Part shown: one piece after another, positions 30,719-38,685 of the stretch
How positions within the stretch are numbered: position 1 is the first letter of the stretch
How the letters are laid out: each line of letters starts with the position of its first letter
Source: Candidatus Saccharibacteria bacterium UBA2018
GTDB taxonomy: Bacteria > Patescibacteriota > Saccharimonadia > Saccharimonadales > Saccharimonadaceae
Direction: 5' to 3'
Assembly (NCBI GenBank): GCA_002335175.1
Contig: DDCA01000001.1
Coordinates: forward strand, 1 to 64,000
Length of the DNA stretch: 64,000 nucleotides
Notes under the pieces: model-generated
Seen by the model: the letters and a program-made list of their open reading frames with translations, nothing else
Database searches by the model: none
Told to the model about the DNA's origin: nothing
Position numbers and translations under genes: made by a program

Positions 30719-33569
30719 ATCAGGTACGCGCCGTAGGGCGATTGAATACGAAAAAGACTGGGTTCAGCGCTGGAAAGCTGACAGGACGTTTGAGAAATCT
30801 GTTGAAAACCGACCGAAAGACAATTCATATGTATTTTACGACGGGCCGCCGTTCATTTCTGGTGTACCGCATCATGGCACGCTTTTAAGCTCCATCGTCA
30901 AAGACGCCATTCCACGTTACCAAACCATGAAAGGCAAGCGCGTCGAACGTGTATGGGGGTGGGACTGCCATGGCCTACCGGCAGAGCGCTACACCGAAAA
31001 AAAGCTCGGCATTCATAGCCGCGAAGAAGTTCTCGAATACGGTATCGAAAAGTACATCCTAGCCTGTCGCGCGAACATGGTGCAAACCAGTAGCGAGTGG
31101 GAAGATGTCGTCGACCGAATTGGTCGCTGGGTAGACTTCAAAGGTGCCTACAAGACCATGGACAAAGATTACATGGAATCTATTTGGTGGGCGTTCAAGG
31201 AACTCTATGAGAAAGGCAAGATATATGAGGGCGAAAAGGTACTTATGTACTGCACGCTTGATGCTACGCCACTTTCAAAGGCAGAAGTCACTATGGACGC
31301 TGGCGCATACCAAGATGTGACAGACCCGAGTGTGTATGTGAAGTTTATGTTGGATGATGGCCGTACGCTGTTGGCGTGGACAACAACGCCTTGGACATTA
31401 CCGGCCAACACCGCACTAGCTGTTAACAAGGATGTTGTATACGTCGAAGTCGAAATCGACGGTGAGCGCATGGTGGTAGCCAAAGACTTAGCAGAAAAAG
31501 TTTTCGTGGACGAGAAACATCAGCCGCTGAGCTACCAAGTATTAAATGAACTTACAGGCGCAGAACTTGTTGGACTTGAATATCGGCCGCTTTTCGTCGA
31601 CCGCGGCGAAAATGCTCACAAAGTTTGGCACGCAGACTACGTCGAGACCGAAGCCGGTACAGGCATAGTTCACTTAGCGCCAACGTATGGTGAAGAAGAC
31701 TTCGAACTCGCAAAAAAAGAAAACTTTCCAGCAGTTCATGTTATCGACGAAAATGGCGTATTCACCGAAGGTGACTGGGAAGGTAAAAACGTCTGGGAAA
31801 TCAACAAGCAGATTGCCAAAGATTTGAAAGAACGCGGAGTTGTTTGGAAGATTGACTACATTCAGCACAGCTACCCACACTGTCATCGCTGCGGTACGCG
31901 CTTGATGTACCGAGCCCACCCAAGTTGGTTCATGGACATCGATGGCCAACGCGCCAAAATGCTCGAAAAGAACGAGCCGATTAACTGGTTTCCGAACCAT
32001 GTAAAGAACGGACGATTTGCCAAGACTGTCGAGCAAGCTCCCGACTGGAATATCTCCCGCGACCGTTTTTGGGCGACTGCAATGCCGGTCTGGAAAACTG
32101 AAAGTGGCAAGGTAAAAGTCGTCGGTAGTTACGCTGAGCTAAAGGAACTATCTGGGAAAGAACTCAACGACTACCACCGCCCATGGGTGGACGACATCAC
32201 CTTCGAAATTGACGGCGAAACCTACACGCGTATCGACAAGGTTATGGACAGCTGGTTCGAAGCGGGCAGTATGCCGTTTGCGCAGTTCCATTATCCGTTC
32301 GAGAACAAAGAAAAATTCGAAGCCAATTTCCCGGGCGATTTCATCGTTGAATACATCGGCCAGGTCCGTGCGTGGTTCTACTACATGCATGCCTTGAGCG
32401 TGGCGTTGTTTGGCGAAAACTCATTCAAAAACGTCATCGTTACAGGAAACGTAGCCGGAAACGATGGCCGCAAGATGAGTAAAAGCTACGGCAACTACAC
32501 TGATCCTAATGAACTTATGGATAAGTTCAGCGCCGACAGTCTGCGCTTCTTGCTGCTGAGTAGCCCGCTACTTAACGGCGAGGACTTTGCTTTGCAAGAC
32601 AAAGAAGTCGGCGACGTTGCCCGCAAGCTTTCTATGGTGTGGAATATGTATGACTTCTTTACTATGTACGCCGAAGTTGATGGTTGGGAGTTCGACGGCG
32701 AACTAAAAGATCCGTCTGACGATGCAACTAATCCACTCGACATCTGGATTATTAGCCGCCTGCATCAATTGGTCACCGAAGTTGAATCGCACATGGATGC
32801 TTACAATATTCCAGATGCAATGACGCCAATTCTGCCGTTCTTAGAAGATGCCAGCAACTGGTACGTCCGCCGCTCTCGTCGACGTTTCTGGAAGAGTGAG
32901 GACGACGGTGATAAGCAGATGGCTTATCGTACGTTGCACTATGTCCTTGTGCGTCTGAGTTATGTATTGGCACCATTTACGCCCTTTATGGCCGAGGAGC
33001 TTTATCACAACCTGACTGGTGACGAGGAATCAATTCATTTGAAGGATTGGTTACCGGCCGGTTCGGTTGACGAAGCAATCGTTGACCAAATGAGCCGCCT
33101 ACGGGATGTTATTAACCAAGGTTTGAGCTTACGTGCAAAAGCCGGCATCAAGGTTCGGCAACCACTGGCAAGTATTAGGGTGCCCGCAAATGCTCTTTCT
33201 GGACATCTGCAGTCCAGCGAAGTGATATTTGATGAACTGAACGTAAAAGAGGTAATCGCAAATGTTGAGGCCGACGAGGTCGTTATCGACACAAACATTA
33301 CCCCCGAACTCAAACGCGAAGGCCTGATGCGCGAAATCATCCGTCATGTTCAAGCCGCTCGCAAGGCAGCTGGTCTGAACGTCGATGACCGGATCAAATT
33401 GGCACTTACGACTGACGATAGCGAATTACAGCAGGCAATTACAGAACATGCGGACACTATCTTTGCCGAAACCCTGGCAGTGAATGCAGAGGATGGCGAT
33501 ACGCTTGCTTACGAAACCGATGTTACCGTAGAGGGCGCAAAACTCACTATCACACTAGCTAAAAAATAG
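30696..33569 (+). CDS. ileS: Isoleucyl-tRNA synthetase (type 2)
   Basis: A 957-residue class I synthetase. The HIGH-type motif appears as PHHGTLLSSIVKD, followed by GWDCHGLPAE. The CP1 editing domain has TTPWTLPANTAL, and KMSKS reads GRKMSKSYGN. The C-terminal anticodon-binding part ends without the zinc finger of type 1 enzymes, which fits type 2 (eukaryote-like, naturally mupirocin-tolerant) IleRS. Three in-frame ATGs (30696, 30702, 30708) lie in a GATGAA repeat that overlaps the preceding gene; 30708 may be the true start. Confidence 0.97.
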   Translation: MKMKMKFKSGTRRRAIEYEKDWVQRWKADRTFEKSVENRPKDNSYVFYDGPPFISGVPHHGTLLSSIVKDAIPRYQTMKGKRVERVWGWDCHGLPAERYTEKKLGIHSREEVLEYGIEKYILACRANMVQTSSEWEDVVDRIGRWVDFKGAYKTMDKDYMESIWWAFKELYEKGKIYEGEKVLMYCTLDATPLSKAEVTMDAGAYQDVTDPSVYVKFMLDDGRTLLAWTTTPWTLPANTALAVNKDVVYVEVEIDGERMVVAKDLAEKVFVDEKHQPLSYQVLNELTGAELVGLEYRPLFVDRGENAHKVWHADYVETEAGTGIVHLAPTYGEEDFELAKKENFPAVHVIDENGVFTEGDWEGKNVWEINKQIAKDLKERGVVWKIDYIQHSYPHCHRCGTRLMYRAHPSWFMDIDGQRAKMLEKNEPINWFPNHVKNGRFAKTVEQAPDWNISRDRFWATAMPVWKTESGKVKVVGSYAELKELSGKELNDYHRPWVDDITFEIDGETYTRIDKVMDSWFEAGSMPFAQFHYPFENKEKFEANFPGDFIVEYIGQVRAWFYYMHALSVALFGENSFKNVIVTGNVAGNDGRKMSKSYGNYTDPNELMDKFSADSLRFLLLSSPLLNGEDFALQDKEVGDVARKLSMVWNMYDFFTMYAEVDGWEFDGELKDPSDDATNPLDIWIISRLHQLVTEVESHMDAYNIPDAMTPILPFLEDASNWYVRRSRRRFWKSEDDGDKQMAYRTLHYVLVRLSYVLAPFTPFMAEELYHNLTGDEESIHLKDWLPAGSVDEAIVDQMSRLRDVINQGLSLRAKAGIKVRQPLASIRVPANALSGHLQSSEVIFDELNVKEVIANVEADEVVIDTNITPELKREGLMREIIRHVQAARKAAGLNVDDRIKLALTTDDSELQQAITEHADTIFAETLAVNAEDGDTLAYETDVTVEGAKLTITLAKK

Positions 33570-33587
33570 CGCTGCTACAATGGGTAT

Positions 33588-34277
33588 ATGACCAAACACG
33601 AACAAGCCTTTATAGGTATTGTGCCGAGTTTTGATGAGGGCAATAATATTCCGGCAGGCGGTGACGTAAAACGAATATACCTGCGACACGAATATACAAA
33701 CCTACTAGCTGAAATTGGAGCCATACCGCTAGTCTTGAATCCCGGTATGCCGCTTGGTACTATTATTGAACTGTGCAGCGGCATTGTGATTAGTGGCGGG
33801 GAAGACATAGAGCCGCACCTCTATGATGAAAAGCCAATTCCAAGCACGCGCTTTAACGAACCCGAGGAGCGCTTTCATTGGGAGACGGAACTAATTGAAG
33901 CCTGCGACAAGTCGAATGTGCCAATCTTTGGCATTTGCTATGGGATGCAGCGGTTGAACGTTCACTACGGCGGTACGCTTATCCAGGATATCCCAGCACA
34001 TATGCCCGACAACATTGGTCACGACAAAACGGTTCATGAAGTGACGTTTTCAGACGAGTTTCTTAGTATGAGCGGCAAGCACATGGTGGCTTCGCGTCAC
34101 CACCAGGCGATAAAAACATTAGCAACCGGCTTTGACGTGGTTGCGACGGCGCCGGATGGAATTATCGAAGCTGTTACAGGCTACGGTCATTTTGGCATGC
34201 AGTGGCACCCAGAATCGGACTCCACGGGCATCCACGTTTATAAAGCGTTCGTTGACCATTGCATGAATTTTAAGTAG
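33588..34277 (+). CDS. Class I glutamine amidotransferase-like hydrolase (peptidase C26)
   Basis: A 229-residue enzyme similar to gamma-glutamyl-GABA hydrolase PuuD. The nucleophile elbow is GICYGMQ, the catalytic His-Glu pair is in QWHPES, and VISGGEDIEPHLY precedes. There is no synthetase partner domain, so it likely hydrolyses gamma-glutamyl amides by itself. TGc-TACAAT ends exactly 6 nt before the ATG (leaderless geometry). The physiological substrate is uncertain. Confidence 0.9.
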   Translation: MTKHEQAFIGIVPSFDEGNNIPAGGDVKRIYLRHEYTNLLAEIGAIPLVLNPGMPLGTIIELCSGIVISGGEDIEPHLYDEKPIPSTRFNEPEERFHWETELIEACDKSNVPIFGICYGMQRLNVHYGGTLIQDIPAHMPDNIGHDKTVHEVTFSDEFLSMSGKHMVASRHHQAIKTLATGFDVVATAPDGIIEAVTGYGHFGMQWHPESDSTGIHVYKAFVDHCMNFK

Positions 34278-34337
34278 TCGCATGACGGCGGAGAATTCGG
34301 CATGGTATTATGAGGCCATAACAAAGGGGAAATTACT

Positions 34338-35267
34338 ATGCCGTCTCGAAAAGCCGCTGTAAAAAGCAACAAAAATCTAACTTACTTAATCGCCGCCACC
34401 ATTGCCGTTATTGCAGCTGTTGCTGTACTGTGGACTACTCGGCAGGCAACGGCGGCTGCGCCGGACAGTGAATATGTCTATTCGTTTATCGGGCAGTCCG
34501 CCGGTGACCGCACGGTAACCAATACCGCTGCCGATAACGGAGGTGTCGATATGATTCTTGGAGCCTCCAACTGGGCACCCGGCGTAAATGGCATTGACTT
34601 TAATGGGGTGCCAAATAAAACCGGAACATCGGACGATTCGACAGGTGTCGGCTATGCTAACCCTGCTGGGAGTTCGCCGTTGACCATGACGGCAGCAGGA
34701 TCATTGGGCATTGCTGCCCGGTTTACCTACCAGCGGCCGCCGGCCGGTACTTGCGGAGCCAATGTCACCGGGTCGGTTAGTGGCATAACGAGTAACATCG
34801 CACAAATCGGACGGGCCGGGTCGGGCGTATCGCAGATAAAACTTCAAATTACAGAGTGTACCAATGGTAAACTAACAACCACGCCACGCGTTAGCTGCCG
34901 GGCCGCCGGTCAAAAGGCCTCGACAGCCAAGGGCCAGCTGATGACCAACGACAATGTTACGCTGAAAGCCGGCGTGACGTATGTTGCCCGCTGCGTGAAA
35001 GGCCAGGACAGCGGCACAACTGCCCCCATTACACTGTTGGTGCAGCCAGACGGCCAACCAGCCGTGCCCGCTGATACCGTATATGTGCCGGCGACCGGTG
35101 CCTTCAGCTCGAACCAATACGTCAGTGTTGGCAACAAGTACGCCGGTCCGGAATTTGGTGACCAGTTCTTCGGCGAAGTCAGTGTCATGGCAATTTGCCA
35201 GACACTCGCTGCCAGCCAAGTCACGGCCTGCCTTGATAGTGAAGTACCGCTTTTGGTGCAACTCTAG
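34338..35267 (+). CDS. Hypothetical exported surface protein
   Basis: A 309-residue protein with a basic N terminus and membrane anchor or signal peptide (about 16-41, ending in ATAAAP), then an extracytoplasmic beta-rich domain. Small residues, Asn/Gly/Thr and an FTYQRPP strand suggest a LamG/concanavalin-like jelly roll. Six cysteines in the exported part could form disulfides with VKOR help. AAAGGGG serves as SD site and TGg-TATTAT is the -10. It is single in its unit. Glycan binding is a guess from the fold impression. Confidence 0.72.
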   Translation: MPSRKAAVKSNKNLTYLIAATIAVIAAVAVLWTTRQATAAAPDSEYVYSFIGQSAGDRTVTNTAADNGGVDMILGASNWAPGVNGIDFNGVPNKTGTSDDSTGVGYANPAGSSPLTMTAAGSLGIAARFTYQRPPAGTCGANVTGSVSGITSNIAQIGRAGSGVSQIKLQITECTNGKLTTTPRVSCRAAGQKASTAKGQLMTNDNVTLKAGVTYVARCVKGQDSGTTAPITLLVQPDGQPAVPADTVYVPATGAFSSNQYVSVGNKYAGPEFGDQFFGEVSVMAICQTLAASQVTACLDSEVPLLVQL

Positions 35268-35468
35268 CTATTTGTACTATAAACGTGGCATTAGCACACA
35301 AAGTTGAGAAAACGCTTAAAATCTATTGACGCGGCTATGAGTTGGGGTGTATAACATAAGCATATCTCGGGTCAGAAACAAACATAATTGAACAAGACAT
35401 GAGGTACGCCCTTTTCCAGGAACAGGAAGGAAGAGGGCGCTACTTGCCACTAGGATGAAGGAGACGCC
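35268..35468 (+). promoter_or_regulatory. Promoter and leader of GC-rich cassette B
   Basis: TTGACG (35326-35331), an 18-bp spacer and TATAAC (35350-35355) with TG before it. The leader of about 110 nt contains a CGCCCTTTTCC/GGAAG-GAAGAGGGCG hairpin (about 35407-35439), and AAGGAGACG (about 35458-35466) precedes the ATG. The same SD context occurs at cassette A. Confidence 0.65.
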
Positions 35469-35750
35469 ATGCCGCCTGACAAGGCTTCGGCGGAGAATGC
35501 CGAGCCCAAGCTCCAGAGAGCTATCCGTCACAGTGTCGTCGAGCTCAACCTCGTGCGCCTCAAGGGCAAGCCTGCCCCAGAGGGCACCGACGTCGTCACG
35601 GTGCTGGACGTGTTCTGCCGTGAGATGGGCTGGCAGTCGAGTTCTAATCTGCCACCCGGTCTCGCAACGCTGTACAAAGACGCCCGCAGGGCGCCTTGGA
35701 AGACCTTCCCGATGGAAGGCCTTCTCGCAACGCTCACCCATGCCGCCTGA
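35469..35750 (+). CDS. Orphan 93-residue protein, GC-rich codons (cassette B)
   Basis: A 93-residue soluble protein with mixed charge and probable helices (AEPKLQRAIRHSVVELNLV, VVTVLDVFCREMGW). It has no signal peptide and no recognised family. Codons are strongly GC-biased, as in cassette A and unlike its neighbours. It has an AAGGAGACG SD site, its own promoter and a 12-bp GC hairpin behind it, so it is an isolated single-gene cassette. The helix-turn-helix impression (VTVLDVFCREMGWQSSSNLP) is too weak to call it DNA-binding. Confidence 0.7.
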   Translation: MPPDKASAENAEPKLQRAIRHSVVELNLVRLKGKPAPEGTDVVTVLDVFCREMGWQSSSNLPPGLATLYKDARRAPWKTFPMEGLLATLTHAA

Positions 35751-35824
35751 AGGGAGGCGCTAGAAGAACCTCTTCACAACTTCACACTCAGTCCCCAAAG
35801 CCTGAGAGCTGTTCCAACTCCCCA

Positions 35825-35876
35825 AGGGGTCCCCTCGATGTATGAGATTGAGGGGGCCCCTAAGCTACGTTTAGGG
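35825..35876 (+). terminator. GC-rich hairpins closing cassette B
   Basis: A 12-bp stem AGGGGTCCCCTC (35825-35836)/GAGGGGGCCCCT (35850-35861), then a second small stem CCCTAA/TTAGGG (35858-35876) that competes for its last bases. No long U tract follows, as at the end of cassette A. Confidence 0.65.
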
Positions 35877-35891
35877 CCTCCTTTATGTATA

Positions 35892-35920
35892 TTGACTTTT
35901 TATACTACTTATGCTATGAT
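35892..35920 (+). promoter_or_regulatory. Promoter of the 35946 gene (block shared with 12673)
   Basis: TTGACT (35892-35897), a 17-bp spacer and TATGAT (35915-35920) with TGc. 24 of the 25 bases 35892-35916 equal 12673-12697. Confidence 0.8.
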
Positions 35921-35945
35921 GAAAATATAAGGTAATTAAAAAAAT

Positions 35946-36149
35946 ATGCTATTCCTCCACCACAAATTAGCCTTCGCCAAAGCCGATCCTATGGACGACG
36001 GCTTGGCCGATGATATTGCCGCTGAACAGGCAGAAGCGGAACGGTTTGAACTAAAAGAACAGTTAGATGGCCGTCTGGCCGATGAATGGGAAGAAATCCT
36101 AAAAGATGCCCGCAAGGATCCGGATTTTACCTTCGTTAGTGATGAATAA
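35946..36149 (+). CDS. Hypothetical small acidic protein
   Basis: A 67-residue acidic, helical protein of unknown family (an EQAEAERFELKEQLDGRL helix). The leader is about 20 nt with a TAAGG site about 13 nt before the ATG. Its promoter block is shared with the 12756 gene, so the two are probably expressed under the same conditions. Confidence 0.68.
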   Translation: MLFLHHKLAFAKADPMDDGLADDIAAEQAEAERFELKEQLDGRLADEWEEILKDARKDPDFTFVSDE

Positions 36150-36187
36150 ACTATACAAAGTATAGCTAAGGCTGTTATTATAGTGGA

Positions 36188-36457
36188 ATGAAGACGACCA
36201 TTATTGACACCCGCGAACCCTACGAATACGCGCTCAGTCATGTCGATGGTGCTATTAACATTCCGCCGCAAGGCTTTATGATGGATACGCTGCCACCGGA
36301 ACTTATTGAGTTACCAAGAGATGACGAGATAATTCTCTATTGCCGGAGCGGCATGCGCTCGAATACTGTCGGGCATATTTTACGCCAGCATGGGTTTACG
36401 AACATTGTAAACGGCGTCAATGAGAACCACGTCGCTAAGCTTATAGGGGAGCGCTGA
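36188..36457 (+). CDS. Rhodanese-domain sulfurtransferase
   Basis: An 89-residue single rhodanese domain with active-site loop CRSGMRS (Cys nucleophile), an N-terminal IDTREPYEYALSHVDGAINIP and a C-terminal NIVNGVNE. It moves sulfane sulfur to a thiol acceptor; the partner is unknown. TGt-TATTAT ends 6 nt before the ATG, so a leaderless mRNA is expected. Its stop overlaps the next start by one base (TGATG). Confidence 0.9.
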   Translation: MKTTIIDTREPYEYALSHVDGAINIPPQGFMMDTLPPELIELPRDDEIILYCRSGMRSNTVGHILRQHGFTNIVNGVNENHVAKLIGER

Positions 36458-36843
36458 TGGAACTGAGCGATGAGCAATTTGATGCGCTCATAACCAGGGC
36501 GATGGATGAACTGCCGCAGGAATATATTCGCGGATTAAGTAACGTCGCTATCGTAATGGCGGATGTTCCTGACGAACATCAGCGGCAAAAGCTAAAGTTA
36601 CGCCACGACCATCTGCTATTAGGACTATATGAAGGCGTTCCGCAAACGGTCCGGACCGGGCAAGAACCGGGGCTGCTGCCGGACAAAATAACCTTGTTCA
36701 AATACCCAATTTTGGCCGTTTCAAGTGATGAACATAGTCTATTTGAACAGATTAAACGCACGTTATGGCACGAAATTGCACATTACTATGGACTTGATCA
36801 TGACCGGATAGACTTCTTAGAAAGCAAAGGCCGGATTAGTTAG
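36457..36843 (+). CDS. Zincin-like metallopeptidase (Zincin_1 family)
   Basis: A 128-residue protein with the WHEIAHYYGLDHDRI signature (HExxH with a following Asp/His), placed near the C terminus as in the Zincin_1 family. The conserved RGLSNVAIVMADVPDEHQR and LLGLYEGVP stretches precede it. It is cytoplasmic with no signal peptide. Translation is coupled to the rhodanese gene by a one-base overlap. The substrate is unknown. Confidence 0.87.
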   Translation: MELSDEQFDALITRAMDELPQEYIRGLSNVAIVMADVPDEHQRQKLKLRHDHLLLGLYEGVPQTVRTGQEPGLLPDKITLFKYPILAVSSDEHSLFEQIKRTLWHEIAHYYGLDHDRIDFLESKGRIS

Positions 36844-36875
36844 CCTGTGGTCATTTTTGCTATAATGTAGGCGGT

Positions 36876-37784
36876 ATGCCAGCGAAATCAACGAAATCGC
36901 GGCTGAAACACGCCAAACGTCCTACGAAAATTCACCACTATTTACTTAGTAGCGTTTGGCCCCACCATCGTAACAGCTATCGACCACACCTTATTCGACC
37001 AATTGGCCTGACACTGGTTATTGGCCTCGTTTTGGGGCTGCAACTTGGCACGGTTCTTAAAGACACAAATGTAATGAGCTCGGTCCTGGGTGATAAAGTT
37101 ACCCGTACCCAGGATGAACTGCTGACTTTTACCAATTCGGAACGTCTCAGCGAGGGTATTCCGGCTCTGCAGCTTGATAGCCGCCTAAGCAAAGCGGCGG
37201 AATTGAAGGCCCGCGATATTTTAAATCGTCAGTATTGGGGGCATAACGCACCGGATGGTACGACACCGTGGCACTGGTTCCGCGAAGTAAATTACCGGTA
37301 CGATTTTGCTGGAGAAAACCTAGCGAAAGGATTTACTAATACGGATTCCGTCATAGCCGCCTGGAAAGCGTCCTCGGAGCATAATGAAAATATGATGAGC
37401 CGTAACTACCAGGATGTCGGTTTTGCGGCCATTAGCGGTGTTCTTGACGGCGAATCTACGTTAGTAATCGTAGCTATGTATGGTTCAACGGTCGGAAGGA
37501 ATTCGCTGCCGTCCGACACGAGCGTGCTAGCTGCGGCCGAAGGCGACATGAGCATAGCGGCTAGGCTTGGAGTTGCATTAAAGTCGATGACAGCTCTCCA
37601 GCTTGGTTCGGTCGTGCTGCTTCTTATTGCGGCATTCGTAGCGCTGGCTGCACACGCCTACCGTAAGCGGCTGCCTGAGCCGATCCGAAAGGGCTGGAAA
37701 CGCCACCATGGGCTGTATAAGTTTCTCGGCCTGTCACTCCTGGCTATCATTGTTGTCATAGTGTACGGTCCGGGTAATTTATAG
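36876..37784 (+). CDS. CAP/SCP-domain membrane protein
   Basis: A 302-residue protein with a basic cytoplasmic N terminus, a first membrane segment (about 48-68), a CAP domain (about 85-210) with FTNSERLSEGIPAL, WGHNAPDGTTPW and GENLAKGF signatures, and two C-terminal membrane segments (about 244-262 and 280-299). Bacterial CAP proteins act outside the cell and are tied to envelope functions; in many the catalytic-like His/Glu site is of unknown use. TGc-TATAAT ends 9 nt before the ATG. Confidence 0.9.
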   Translation: MPAKSTKSRLKHAKRPTKIHHYLLSSVWPHHRNSYRPHLIRPIGLTLVIGLVLGLQLGTVLKDTNVMSSVLGDKVTRTQDELLTFTNSERLSEGIPALQLDSRLSKAAELKARDILNRQYWGHNAPDGTTPWHWFREVNYRYDFAGENLAKGFTNTDSVIAAWKASSEHNENMMSRNYQDVGFAAISGVLDGESTLVIVAMYGSTVGRNSLPSDTSVLAAAEGDMSIAARLGVALKSMTALQLGSVVLLLIAAFVALAAHAYRKRLPEPIRKGWKRHHGLYKFLGLSLLAIIVVIVYGPGNL

Positions 37785-37818
37785 CCGGCCCGTCAGCTTG
37801 TTTGCTATAGTAAGCCAC

Positions 37819-38640
37819 ATGATTACGAAAGCAATTATTCCGGTAGCGGGCTGGGGCACACGCCGGCTTCCTATTACGAAAACGATTGAAAAGTGTATGT
37901 TGCCGATCGGTAACCGCCCGATTGTAGATTATGTGGTTCAAGACTGTTTGGCGGCAGGAATTACAGAAATTTACTTTGTAGTGGGGGAGCAGAGCACGCA
38001 GCTGCAAAATTATTACCGCTCCAATATCCCTTTGAACGACTACTTAGTCCAGAATGGCAAAGAAGAAAAGCTGCCGCTGATTGCGCCGCTTGAGGGCGTA
38101 TCACTGCACTTTATTGTCCAGCCAACCAGCTATGGTAAATACGGTACAGCTGTCCCGATTGCTCTGGCAGCCGACTACGTTAAGAATGATGAATCTGTCG
38201 TCGTGCTAATGGGTGACGACTTCTTTTATAATCCCGATGGCTCAAGCGAAGTCAAACGGCTTATAGAAGGCACGCCGGAAGGTCAAAATGGTATCCTTGG
38301 TGCCGTGCTGCCAGAAGACGACACGGTCACCGGCCGATATGGGTCAATAGAAGTCAACGAACGTGATGAATTAATTAGAATCGACGAATACCCCGAGACT
38401 TTGCCACAGCCATTTATCAAGAACGTGAGCAAATACCTGTTAAACGGCACCATGGTTAAAGCCGTCAAGAATTACGTCGAAACCGCACCGGTCGAAGGGG
38501 AATACTACATATTTACGCCGTTCGAACAACTACTAGCGACAACAGAAGTGATGAAGCTCGTCCGAGCCAGCGGCATGTACCTGGACGGCGGTAGTGTCGA
38601 AGGCTGGCTACACGCCAACAATGTCGTCGTCGGAGCGTAA
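37819..38640 (+). CDS. galU: UTP-glucose-1-phosphate uridylyltransferase
   Basis: A 273-residue nucleotidyltransferase that makes UDP-glucose for surface glycans. The N-terminal signature is AIIPVAGWGTRRLPITKTIEKCMLPIGNRP, with the uridine-binding GKYGTAVP region and a VLMGDDFF metal site. I moved the start to the ATG at 37819, because TGc-TATAGT ends 7 nt before it; a TTG at 37798 would lie upstream of the -10 box. It stands alone. Confidence 0.93.
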   Translation: MITKAIIPVAGWGTRRLPITKTIEKCMLPIGNRPIVDYVVQDCLAAGITEIYFVVGEQSTQLQNYYRSNIPLNDYLVQNGKEEKLPLIAPLEGVSLHFIVQPTSYGKYGTAVPIALAADYVKNDESVVVLMGDDFFYNPDGSSEVKRLIEGTPEGQNGILGAVLPEDDTVTGRYGSIEVNERDELIRIDEYPETLPQPFIKNVSKYLLNGTMVKAVKNYVETAPVEGEYYIFTPFEQLLATTEVMKLVRASGMYLDGGSVEGWLHANNVVVGA

Positions 38641-38685
38641 CCTACGTACCTTGCTTTTTAGCTAAATTAGTGTATAATGACTCTC

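Noticed and set aside
27357..36457. Recoded UGA (glycine), as in Gracilibacteria or Absconditabacteria
   Set aside because: UGA ends real genes at expected lengths (for example nrdR and the rhodanese), and no gene needs UGA read-through.
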